This document shows, in pieces, positions 1 through 10,959 of a stretch of DNA of 64,000 nucleotides. The DNA is taken from positions 45,563,534 to 45,627,533 of the forward strand of contig NC_041009.1 in assembly GCF_004193775.1 (NCBI RefSeq), given 5' to 3'. The notes under the pieces are model-generated. The model ran no database searches, was not told where the DNA came from, and worked only from the letters and a program-made list of their open reading frames with translations. The DNA comes from Glycine soja. Lineage: Eukaryota; Streptophyta; Magnoliopsida; Fabales; Fabaceae. The translations under genes were made by a program, and so were the position numbers. Numbering within the stretch: position 1 is the stretch's first letter; each line of letters starts with the position of its first letter.

Positions 1-304
1 GCTGATTTATTCATCCTGGCAAATGAAACTAGTTTATAAAGCTGAAAAACACCAATGAGAATCATCTGTTAGTGATTGCTTAGGTGGATATCTTTTCATA
101 TTCTCTTGAACTTGTTTGTTTCTTCTCTAATGAAATTAATTCTCTCACAAAAGTAAAGTAAAGAAAAAAATGTGCAATGGTATCCATGTATAATTCAAAC
201 TGTGTTTTGGTGCTTTTTTGGGGTATCACGTGTAAATGTGTAATAGAAGTTCAGTATGCTTCTATTTCATTAAATTGCTATGTAAATGTTTATATTGATT
301 CTCT

Positions 305-607
305 TTATTTTTAGAACATGAGAGAATATTTTATCAGATCTTATAGACTATTCTCTAAGATTAATTTCCCTATTTTCTCATTATTTCTTAAGATTAGTTT
401 TCATAGTTCCTTATCTTGTCATGGTTTGTTTCCCTTTCCCCAGTTAGCTAGGATTATGATTAGTATAAATAGGGGTTAGAGTGCTCTTGTTTTTATGTAA
501 CCTTAAACATATTAATACATTCTAATACATCTGTTATATCAATTCAGTGTTTCAATCTCTTCTATCTCTGTTTCTCCCTCTTCCCTAAAAACTCTACAAT
601 TTCAACA
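305..607 (+). mobile_element. LTR-like sequence (possible solo LTR) in PA200 intron
   Basis: The stretch before the first PA200 exon reads like a Copia-type long terminal repeat. It has a TATA-like element at 464-471 (TATAAATA followed by GGGG), a T/C-rich downstream part at about 548-590, and it ends in TTTCAACA at 600-607. That end is followed by a sequence faintly resembling a tRNA-Met primer-binding site. No internal retroelement genes and no second LTR are visible, so a solo or decayed LTR is the best guess. The 5' boundary is uncertain and I could not fix a target-site duplication. The flanks (1-304 and 608-697) look like plain intron. Confidence 0.35.
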
Positions 608-697
608 GTATCTCATTCCATAATCTAACATGCTTGCTTTAGTTAAGACTGCTACAGTACTTTTGTATGCCTGATTGAAATTTCTCGTATGATCCAG

Positions 698-3600
698 GCT
701 TGCTGGGAAATCTCTAGTGAAGCTGATCAAGAGATGGCCATCTATGATTTCAAAATGTGTTATCACTCTTACCCATAACTTGCAGGATACCAATGCCAAG
801 GAATATGCAGTGTTGGGGTCCTGTTCAGTCCTTGCCTCACAAACAGTACTCAAGCATTTGACAACGGTGATTGTCAAGGATGATGTTCTTAAAATTGTCT
901 TTTTGGATGGTTAATACTTTCATGTCTCATTATTTTCTTTGATTTCAGGATCCAAAGTCATTCTCTTCATTTATCTTGGCAATTCTTTCAAGGTAATCTC
1001 TTTTTTCTGTTTGTTTTACATGAAAATTTTTGTACTGTGTAACATTAGAGATTAGAGAATAATACTTTCCTGGTTTCTTCTTGAAGTTCGCATCATGAAT
1101 CCTTGAAAGCTCAGAAAGCAATTAATGAGGTAAACTTATCCTGCATCTGATTATTACAGTTTCATTATGTGCTTTATATTGTTTAACTTTTCCTTGCTTT
1201 CAACAGCTTTTTGTGAAGTACAACATTCAATTTTCTGGAGTATCTAGAAGCTTTTTCAGGATCTCAGACAAAGAAAATCATACTGGTGGGCTGGGGTTTT
1301 CAGATTTGGTTTCTCAGATTGGCTCTATGAGTTTTGATTCTACTGGCTTGCATTGGAGGTAAATGTTAATTCGTTTAGTTTGAAAATCATTTGACACTAA
1401 TGATAGAATAGTTGCTCTTGCATATTTAGATTCTGTCTCTGCTATTTCTTATTTATTTGTTTTAGTTTATTGGGAAAAATCCAAGTCCCACATTGGCTAG
1501 AGAGATAAGGCCAAGATAGAGTATATAATTGAGGTGCAACCCTCATCTCATGAGCTAGCTTTTGGTGTTGAGTTAGGACCAAACTCACATTCTAAGATGA
1601 TATCAGAGCCTATCCTAGATCCATTAAACGAGACACCCGCCATGTGATCCACACACCAAACCCAATTGTGTTGGGTGTGTTGGAAAAAACTCAAGTCCCA
1701 CATCGGCTAGAGATAAGGCCACAATAGAATATATAAGTGGGAGGAAATCTTCACTCTATGAGCTAGCTTTTGGGATTGAGTTAGGCACAAATCCCACATT
1801 CTAAGACATGCTGCCTCTCAATTTGTTAACTAGTTTAAACATCATGTTTGTAGATTCTTTTGCATATTTAAAACATTGATTTTAATAGTTTCAGTTCTTC
1901 AGGTATAACTTGATGGCTAATAGAGTGCTGCTCCTGCTGGCTTTGGCATCTAGGAACCATCCAAATTCATCTTCTAAAATTCTGAGTGAAACTGCTGGTT
2001 TGTTTCTTGCCTTTTGCACTGTAACTGTATATGAGTAACTAACTCAGTTACTCATATACACTTACATGCACATTCCGAGTCTGTATTACTGCACTTATTT
2101 TGTGCAATGTGTTTATGCTTTTCATGTTGTTTCTCATTTAGGACACTTCCTGAAGAATTTGAAAAGTCAGCTTCCTCAGACAAGGATACTTGCAATTTCA
2201 GCTTTGAATACACTATTAAAGGAATCTCCATATAAACTGTCTCATGGTGAGAAATCTGCCGTACTTGAGGATTTGCAAGACCATGTCAAATCATCACTTG
2301 AAGGAACTTTAACGCAAACTTTTCAGGAAGAGGGTTTCTTCAATGAGACACTGACTAGTCTTTCTCATGTTCATATAATAACTGATACTGAAACTGCTTC
2401 AAGAGGAGGTCAGGGAGATTCAAGTTTCCAAAGCTTAGCAGACAAATCCATAACTCGTTTTTACTTTGAATTTTCGGCTTCATGGCCACGTACGCCAAGT
2501 TGGATCTCCTTTTTAGGAAGTGATGATACCTTTTATTCAAGTTTTGCTCGTATTTTTAAACGGCTAGTACAAGAATGTGGCATGCCTGTCGTATTGGCTC
2601 TTAAAGGTGCAGTAGATGAGTTTATAATTGCTAAGGAGAGGTCTAAACAATGTGTAGCTGCTGAAGCGTTGGCGGGTGTGCTACATTCTGATATTGATGG
2701 TCTATCAGGAACATGGGAAAGTTGGCTGATGCCTCAGTTGAAGAACATCATTTTAGCCCAATCTGTTGAATCAGTTTCAGAGTGGGCATCTTGCATACGA
2801 TATGCAGTTACTGGTAAAGGAAAGTATGGAACAAGAGTTCCTCTTTTAAGACAGAAAATTCTGGATTCTTTGATGACACCTTTACCTCCAACAGTAGCTA
2901 CTACAGTAACAGCCAAACGATATACTTTTCTGGCTGCTGCACTTATAGAAATATCCCCACAGAAAATGCCAGTAGCTGAAATCCAGCTCCACAATACACT
3001 TCTGAAGGAAGTTCTTGGTAATATGTGCCACTCATCAGCCCAAGTAAGTATTCCCTCTGATCTCATATATTTAATCAGTCATGTATTTGAATTTTCCCTT
3101 CCTATGCTCCTTATTGATTATCTTCCCTCCTACCCGTTGCTAGCCAATTTGAGTCAGGAAATAACACCACAAAACCCTGGACTGATTATAGTTCAAATTC
3201 TAATGATATTAAATTGTTTTATCTAAAATATACATCGTCACTTTCAACATTTATCAATTTTGTAAATTAAATATCTTTTACATTGTTGTCATACATTATC
3301 AATGTCAAATACAACTAGCCTCAACACTCACTAAATTCACACTAAAATGAGTTGAAGCTCTCATTAGTTGAGTACAACCACTTAATATTGTTGAACTGAA
3401 CCAACATTATTACTATGCAATTGTATCAAATTGATTTTATTTACTTTTGTAGATTCATTTATATCAATTTATATTCTTTAATGAAGTACATGATCTTTCT
3501 TGGTTATCCTTGCAATTTTTGTCTTCGTGTCACCTTGGAGTTCTGCTGTTTGAATGTATGGTGTTAACTTTTAACAACTATTTCTTTGTTTCCTTTGACA

Positions 3601-6600
3601 TTTATTTTGTTTTCTCACTTTTTGTTATGTCATTAGCTAATGATTACATTCTTAAGGTGGACCTTACTATCATTTATGTGAGGAAAAGGGATGAAGGGAT
3701 AACTGATATTTTGCAGGCGTACCAAGTATCCTTAATTCTTGTATAAAAAACTGTGTTTGGTTTATCTCATTATAGAATTAAATATATATAGGGTTGGTGT
3801 GAATTAGAAATAATACATACATTTTTGTGAGTTTACAATAGTCCTTGCCTTTGATTTCTTTGTAAGGTCTTCTAGACAAAGGAAAAAATCACGAGAAAAA
3901 AAGTGAAATGTTTGCTAGAAATTTTATCAAAATAATCAGTCTATACATTAACTTATGTGTGGTCTGGTTGTATATGACCATATAAGATCTCCATTTCCTT
4001 CTCAACACATCCATGTTTTAAATTGGAATAGATGTGTAAATAAATGGTATGCGCTGGGTTAAGTAATATGAATATACAATTGCTTACAAGTTTTATTATT
4101 TGTTTGTGGTTCTGACCTATTTCAATTTGTCTATGCAACAGGTGAGGGAGGCTCTAGGGGTTACCCTTTCTATATTGTGCTCTAACATTAGGCTCTATCA
4201 TTCAAGCCGTCATGATAATGCACAGGATGAGAGAAATGACAATGTTGATAGTTTGATGAAAGATGAAAGCTGGGTTCAGTTTCTTACAGAGCGAGCAGCT
4301 GAAGCAGTTGTCAACATTCAGATTGCTACCCAATCAGATAAAGTAGTGAATCCTGTAGATTCAAGTTCTCAAAATGGGCATCTAGATGGTGATTCACAAG
4401 ATGACATTAAATGGATGGAAACGGTACCAATGGAAGCATAGAGCTTAATAGATTTTGCTTTTACTTATCAAATTATTTGCTAATTGTTTACTATTTCAAA
4501 CACATGTAGCTACTCTACTTCATCATCTCATCATTGAAGTCTGGGAGATCCTCATATCTGCTCGACGTGCTTGTGGGACTTCTATATCCTGTGATTTGCT
4601 TGCAGGTTCGAGCTATATATTTGACTCTAATAATTTGAACTTTTTACTTATTGTTTGACTGCATTGTAACTTTTTTCTGATTTCTTTACTTATCATGCGA
4701 TTTTCATTGATTTATGTTTTCATTTTGACAATTTGTTTGGTTTATTGTGTACGCTTTTAATTGTCTTAAGCCTTTAGCACTCAATTCTCTTAGAAACTCC
4801 AAATTTTGAGTCTTATCATCTTCCAGGAATTAATTATAGGATGATATATGTTGACTTGGTTTTCTATCAGCTTTAACATTCTTCCAAGATTCTGGTTCCA
4901 CCAAAGTGGTAAAACAGTAATAAGGTTGTCCAAAAAGCTTATAATCAAATCTCGAAAATAAGCTCTTGAAATCTTTGAATCTCTTAATATTTTGAGGCTA
5001 TTGGAAGAATAAACGTGAATGGGCCTTTTTGTCAGTGTGCTTGTATAAAATATTAATATTAATAGGTGGTTTTCTTGCTACAGGCAAGTTTTTATACTTG
5101 TGATAAATCCATTTAAGGACACTTTAATTGAGATGTAACTTTTGTGGTTACACCAGCTCAGTGATCAATTAAACAGAAAGAGAAGTGTCAATTTATGATT
5201 ACATATAATTGCAAGACTTAATGAAGCCTACAATACTTTGACATTCTTATACCTTTTGGAACAACTGTATTAAAAATAAATTGTAAAAATGTTATTTTCT
5301 TTTTTTGTTCTATTTGATTCTATGATCATTCAAATAGGGAAGGTATCAGTTTATCACATTTCTGAATTATTTTATATGCTTTTGATTTTTGAAGGAAACA
5401 TCAAATAAGGATTTGTCAACATTAGCCAAGGTAGCATTTGAATTGCTTAAATGGATGATTGTTTGGGAACCTCACCTTCAGAAGGCTGTATCTGTGATTC
5501 TTACTGCTGCCAATGATTCCAACTGGCGAACTAGATCTGCTACATTGACATATCTGCGCACATTCATGTACAGGTATGATGATCTTGTGATTGGTTTGCT
5601 TTGGCGTACCATACTCTAAATGGTTGCATGCTTATTCATTATAGGCATCTAGCTTCATGTGGAAATATTTTCTTAATGAAGTAATTGTATTAAGCAACTT
5701 GTTCTTAACAGAGTTTTTTTCATTGATAATTATTTTTTCATTTATTTGAAGTGATTTCATATTTTTATCTGTTCTGAAGTAGATGCAAATAAAGTTTTGT
5801 TCCTTCTTTAACAGGCACACTTATATTCTCTCAAGTTCAAAGAAGCAAGAAATTTGGAGAACTGTTGAGAAGTTACTAGTAGACAATCAAATTGAGGCAA
5901 AGCTCTTTCTTAAAAGCTATTTGAATAGAAATGCAAAATAATTTTTTTCTCCGTTTTATATTTAGAAATTTGGGTACTTTATAGAACATGCCATCCTTGT
6001 AGAAAAGGTTTGACCTTAGTATGGACTCTACTTTTTAAGTAGCAAGTCATCTCTTTAGTCTTTCCCCTTTAAAAACTGGGTTGTGGACGAGACCAAGATC
6101 ATATACCACAGGAGCTTGTGTGACTTGCCTGTAGAGGAAAGCATGTTATACTTTAAAAATGTTTGTAGTTACCAATAGCTGTTTTCCTTGTGTGGCCAAA
6201 ATCTGTATCAACATATATTTTAGGGAAATCATGTACTGCATGTGTCATGTTGCTTTTCTTATGCTCATCCATTATTAATGGTTGTCATTTACATTTAGTC
6301 TTATGTGATTATGAGTAATTCATTTTAAATCATCTCATTATGGAAGACTTAATCTTTTCTCTAGGTAAGAGAACATGCTGCAGCAGTTTTAGCAGGCCTA
6401 ATGAAGGGCGGAGATGAAGATCTTGCTAGAGATTTCCATGATAGAGCTTATAAGGAGGCAAATATTGTACAGAAGAGAAGAAAGTCGAGGTTATTCTTTG
6501 CCTCTTCTTTCTTTGAAATTTAGTTTTTTTTTTTTTTACAGAAATGGGCCTCAAAGCAAGCCTAAATTTTGGTTCATTTCTTTTAATTTAACATCATCTT

Positions 6601-8000
6601 TATCCATTGTGCATTTTCTTGTGGATTATATCTCTAGTTTTAATTTTGGACCTTCATGAAAATACTATTAATGCAAAATATACTAGCATGGTTGTTTTAG
6701 CTGTAGGATATTTGCTATTCATGAAAAAATAAGTCATGGTGTGCATGCAGTTTGTCTTAAAAAATATTTTATGTAACATGTAGGCATGAGGATCGTAGTT
6801 AGTTACAAGATGGATTTACAAACATTTTTTTTATCTGTCAATTAAATAGCTGATATGGTCATCTAGTAATTTCTCATTTTTTATTATCTCTAACATTCCA
6901 AGTTTGATAAAGTGTGGAAATTTTCTAATACAGAAATGCAAGTTCTGGATTATCAATAGCATCTGTTCATGGTGCTGTACTAGCTTTGGTAGCTTCTGTA
7001 TTATCAGCCCCATATGACATGCCCAGGTTTGTCTAGTAATAAAATCCATGCCTTATGATTTGTATTGGTAATTTGGAATGCATGTAATGACTCAGTGAAA
7101 TTCACTTATGAGATATTGAAAAAAGTTAACATTAGGTCAATCCTACTGGGATAAGGCTTTTGAGGTTGTTGTATGTCAATACATTTTTTAGTTGATTTTA
7201 TTTAAAAAAAAAGACTTTTTTTGTGGAATATTGTGAAATACCTTCTTCATGATATTGGTACTGTAGTCTTCAATTTTTGCATCACATTGAATGGAAATGT
7301 GAGTTCATTTGTGATTATTTACAAGGAGCAAATATCAAGCGTAAAAAATGCAATGCCCCTATCTCGTTAGAAGTACAAGTGATTTAAGTGACAGTGTTAC
7401 AACCATAGTCTAATACCCAAACATACCTTTTCCAATTGATGGTAGAACTGTATTTATCTGAAGTTCAGCAGAGAGAAGTCCAAAATATTTTTGTGAACTC
7501 AGGCAAAAGTTTACTCTTATCTCTTGAACTATAAGCATCTGTGTGTTAAGCTCTATAGGTTTACAAGGATCACAGGCGGGATTTTATTTTTGTTTTGTAG
7601 AAACTGGAAGGGATTGATAATGCATCTATTGATTCTTTTCCACTGTATTTTCTTGTCATTATCTGACAGCATTAACTACTTTCTTTCAGTTGGTTGCCTG
7701 ATCATGTTACACTACTTGCTCGCTTCAGTGGGGAGCCATCACCCGTGAAATCTACAGTTACTAAAGCAGTTGCAGAGTTCCGGCGGACCCATGCTGATAC
7801 ATGGAATGTTCAGAAAGAATTATTTACTGAAGAGCAACTTGAGGTAGTTATCTAGAAAATCCAAATATATTATGTTATGTGGTTTAAATTTGATTGTTAC
7901 ACTTTTGTTTTTGTTTCTTCATATTCTTTTTTGCTAATTTTTCCCTCCATATTCACAGATTCTGGCGGATACATCCTCCTCGTCATCATATTTTGCTTGA
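698..8000 (+). CDS. PA200: Proteasome activator subunit 4 (PA200/Blm10), 3' part
   Basis: This encodes the C-terminal about 818 residues of a PA200/Blm10 HEAT-repeat protein, which caps the 20S proteasome in the nucleus and promotes ubiquitin-independent degradation. Exons: 698-866, 949-992, 1087-1129, 1207-1358, 1903-1997, 2142-3043, 4142-4423, 4510-4605, 5395-5573, 5815-5896, 6365-6489, 6934-7026, 7690-7843, 7959-8000. Phases join without frameshift. Recognisable family blocks are LAGKSLVKLIKRWP at the start, then VREHAAAVLAGLMKGGDED, SWLPDHVTLLARF and a C-terminus ending SSSSSYFA. The last three residues match the HbYX-type tail by which Blm10/PA200 docks on the alpha ring. The 5' exons lie before the window. 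The intron after 5896 appears to use a GC donor (GAG|GCAAAG), and the intron 1359-1902 carries a TRIM-like element. The 3' end faces MYB80 across 213 bp. The family call is firm; splice sites are read by eye. Confidence 0.93.
1468..1808 (+). mobile_element. TRIM-like miniature LTR retroelement in PA200 intron
   Basis: Two direct repeats of about 130 bp (about 1468-1597 and 1678-1808) share blocks such as AAGTCCCACAT(T/C)GGCTAGAGA, ATGAGCTAGCTTTTGG and CACATTCTAAGA. Between them, right after the first repeat, 1598-1610 reads TGATATCAGAGCC, close to the tRNA-iMet primer-binding site TGGTATCAGAGC. The internal region is only about 80 bp with no coding capacity. Terminal repeats plus a primer-binding site in about 340 bp is the layout of a terminal-repeat retrotransposon in miniature. 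The second copy starts TGTTGG and ends AAGACA. No clear target-site duplication was found and the repeats differ at many positions, so it is old. Confidence 0.6.
2026..2060. repeat. Perfect 15-bp inverted repeat with 5-nt spacer
   Basis: TGTATATGAGTAACT at 2026-2040 is followed by a 5-base spacer and its exact reverse complement at 2046-2060. It lies in the PA200 intron 1998-2141 and would form a strong hairpin in the pre-mRNA. Confidence 0.85.
3044..4141. other. PA200 intron, about 1.1 kb
   Basis: AT-rich intron between the exon ending SSAQ and the exon beginning VREALG. A short run after a possible acceptor near 3717 does not continue the PA200 frame and matches no family block. I see no other gene or recognisable element. 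Confidence 0.6.
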
Positions 8001-8213
8001 TAAAAAAAATTCCAAAGATATTGTTGGGGGAGGGTACTGAAATAATTGGTTAGGGAAAGTATGCTTTTCATTTTTGGTGTATTGACTGTATTCATAGTTG
8101 TAAAAATAGCTTTTATTTACATTTTGTATCATTGATCATCTAAGAAATTTATTTCTTAATAATCTAGTCTCAGAAGTTGAGCTTCTTGCTTTCCTCCGTT
8201 CTGTAATTTTTTC
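8001..8213. other. Tail-to-tail intergenic spacer between PA200 and MYB80
   Basis: Only 213 bp separate the PA200 stop codon from the MYB80 stop codon on the opposite strand, so both 3' untranslated regions and polyadenylation signals must share it. It is T/A-rich with no ORF. Overlap of the two transcripts is likely but is inference. Confidence 0.6.
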
Positions 8214-9383
8214 TTATACCACGGGGTTAATTAAATCATCTGCTGGTAGATCCCACACCACACAATCGGAGCTGAATATATTGGATAGATTTCTAATTTC
8301 CTTCGTAGCCTCAGAATCATCACCAATTTCGGCTTCAAGTTTTTCATGTAATTGGATTTGCTGATCCATGGCTGTGCATGTGCTTCCAGTACATACACTT
8401 TGGCTCCATTGAGATGCATGCCCTTTGCTGAAAGATACCGGAGACAATTGAAACCCAGACATTGTAGGGAAAACACCGTATGGCATTGCAAAATTTGCAG
8501 ATGTAGTTGCATTGGAGTCCCAAGGTTTGTTTGCGGGCATTATTTCAGGATCATGTTGTATGGCCTTTGATAGGTCAAACTTAATCTTCTCAACTGTTGC
8601 GTCCTTTTCATCTGGCTTACAATTAACGTAATCTGTGAAGTTATTCCCCAGTGCTGCAGTGGAATGCTGTCCCTGGTGGAAGTTAATTGGCTTCTTGGTA
8701 AGAAGATGGAGCACCTCATCTTTGAAACAGCCAAGGGCTGCTTCAGCCAGGTGAGCTGCTTGTGGGGGTGCCAATGTTGTAGCAATTTCAGCCATTAGAT
8801 GGGAAAATGGCTTGTGGGTGACAGGGTCTATACCCATGCCTGACAGTTTCTTCTTCAGCTTGGTGTTCCAGTGGTTTTTGACATCATTGTCAGTGCGTCC
8901 CGGCAGCTGGGCTGCTATCAGTGACCATCTAAACACCCATTAAGGTAAAGCATTTAAGGAAACAATAATAATAATAATAAAAAGAATCGCCAAGAACAAT
9001 AATTTCTATGGGTAAATATTCAATGTACCTGTTACCAAAAACTGAATGAAGTTTCACAATGGTTTGCTCTTCCGAATCCGAGAATTGGCCATGTTTGAGA
9101 TCAGGACGAAGGTAATTAGTCCACCTTAGTCTGCAACTCTTTCCACATCTCTGGAGGCCTATTTCATAAGCAAAATCAAGTCGGAATGAATGCTCGTTTT
9201 TTATTGACATTAATATGAATGATATCAATATAGAATGGAGAGGGATTAACCAGCATTCTTGGGAATGAGACGCCAGTTGCGAGTGCCATGCTGAACAACG
9301 TAGGAGGATAGCTTGTTATCTTCCTCAGGTGTCCACTGTCCTCTTTTCACGTTGTCCTTCTCACAACATGGAATACGCCCCAT
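8214..9383 (-). CDS. MYB80: R2R3-MYB transcription factor, MYB80-like
   Basis: Three exons on the minus strand (9383-9251, 9158-9029, 8928-8214) give 325 residues. The start [15 protein letters not shown] is the usual R2R3-MYB opening. Residues about 14-61 form R2 (regular Trp, ending LRPDLKHG) and about 67-112 form R3, with Phe for the first Trp, ending [21 protein letters not shown]. After the repeats, [20 protein letters not shown] and [13 protein letters not shown], and the C-terminus [15 protein letters not shown], match MYB80 (formerly MYB103) as I recall it. MYB80 is a nuclear regulator of tapetum development and pollen wall formation in anthers. Introns are 92 and 100 nt with GT-AG ends, both in the DNA-binding domain as in most R2R3 genes. 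Assignment to MYB80 rests on the C-terminal blocks; a recent paralogue cannot be excluded. Confidence 0.92.
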
Positions 9384-9620
9384 TTCTGTATTCTTTTTTG
9401 CTTTTTCAATAAGAAATTCCTAGTGAGGACTAGAATAATCGAGGGGACTGTTGGGAATAAGAATTGTCTTTTCTTTCTTTTTTTTTCACCACAACTCGTG
9501 AACTCTCTCTACCAGTCTTTGATTTCTTTGAGGTGAAAAAGGAAAGACGTGGAATATTTCTGAGTTGGTTGTTGTTCCTTTCTTTTTTCTGTGTTTTTCT
9601 GGTACCGACTCCTTATTCTT

Positions 9621-9630
9621 AATATATAAG
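9621..9630 (-). promoter_or_regulatory. Probable TATA box of the MYB80-like gene
   Basis: On the minus strand this reads CTTATATATT, about 240 bp upstream of the MYB80 ATG, with a CCAATTGG palindrome just upstream (9636-9643). The position suits a plant core promoter with a longish 5' UTR. Confidence 0.45.
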
Positions 9631-10959
9631 GGGTGCCAATTGGAATTGCATGGGGTACATGGTAAAAGCTTAAAGGCATCAAAGGCGCATGATTTTGTTA
9701 AAGAATTTCAACGCCATTGAGCGTGTGAGGGGAAGGTAGGTAGCTCACCCACAAGATGCTTGGTCAACATCTCTCTCTTTCTCTTTCTCTTTCCTTCTTG
9801 ACTCTTTTGTTCATAGTTTGTGTGCTTAATGCATGTGTTGGGTAGGTTTATGCTTTGATCACACAAAACCTCCTCACCTTCAGAGGAAGAAGGGTGGCAG
9901 GGATAGATCCTATCTAACTTTACTGATCTCAAGGTCCACGTGCGGGGTCTCTGAGAAAATTCTTGTTAATGGGTTTCATTTGTTACTATGGTAGGCCATG
10001 TAGAAGAGAACCTGGAAAGAGAGAACTGAGGTGGATCCTACACATACTGTATGACACACTTTGGAGCAACATTTCTTGATAAAATGTATATGTTCGTTTT
10101 CACTGTACATTACTTTAGTAACATTGACTAGCATTATGATTTTGGATGATAGTCTGAGTTTGGATATCTAACACGTAAAGTTGATTACTTTCTAAGCGGA
10201 CTCACTTAAATTTCTATAGTAAATTACTTGCCTCTTGTATAATAAGAATTTTAACAATCATTATTACAAAATTTAACGACAGGAACCGGTTTGAATGGTT
10301 ATATGTTCTCCTACTTCAATTTTTGTGAGAACACTTGAAAGCATAATAGGATTGTGGGTAATTAGGATTCTAGAGTTAAGACTCACCAAACTAAATAAAA
10401 TTCCCTTGGCCATTTACTGAACTCCATAATCTTAAAATAGTGTGATGTGCCACTCATCCAATTATAGTCTCCTTTCCCGTTAATTTGGCTAAAAAAGACA
10501 CTTGGAGCCAAGAATTTTACCAAACACTAAAAGTAGAATGGAGTTCATATATTCAGGTACAGAACATCTATCCCAAGTCTCAAGTCGGGATTGAACTGAA
10601 GGTGTGATTCCCTGCTTTAAAAACCAGACCTTCTCAACTTTTTTATTCCCTGACAAAAATTTGCATCTTAACTCAGTATTACAGATGACACTAACTAGTT
10701 TCTCAAGACCATTTCAAGAAAAAAAAAATGCAATTTTAAGCTTCTGCAATTCAACTACACATCTTTACTACTACATCTTAACAGGAAAGAACAACAGAAC
10801 CTTGAATTCATCAATGTTCCATGCTTAATTCTCTATGCTTGGGGAGGCATCTACTGCGCTATGTTTAATGCTGGTTTTCAAAGAAAGGGCAAAAAATGTA
10901 ACAATCACAATCTAATTCATCAGTTCAACTTCCAATTCGGGGAGAGGTCTGAAAACTTC
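9631..10959. other. Intergenic region between MYB80-like and AAP7-like genes
   Basis: Contains the MYB80 upstream region and, at its far end, the 3' UTR of the AAP7-like gene. A CT-rich run lies at about 9771-9793 (CTCTCTCTTTCTCTTTCTCT). No ORF with family similarity was recognised; short frames such as 9708-9932 and 10604-10828 look incidental. Confidence 0.55.

Noticed and set aside
2734..3066. 110-codon minus-strand frame
   Set aside because: Antisense shadow of the long PA200 exon, whose plus-strand frame has family similarity and proper splice sites.
3510..3746. Possible extra PA200 exon
   Set aside because: Does not keep the reading frame and the flanking exons join cleanly (SSAQ to VREALG) without it.
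8231..8785. Alternative frames over MYB80 exon 3
   Set aside because: Out-of-frame shadows; the chosen frame continues the MYB repeats and ends in the MYB80 C-terminal block.
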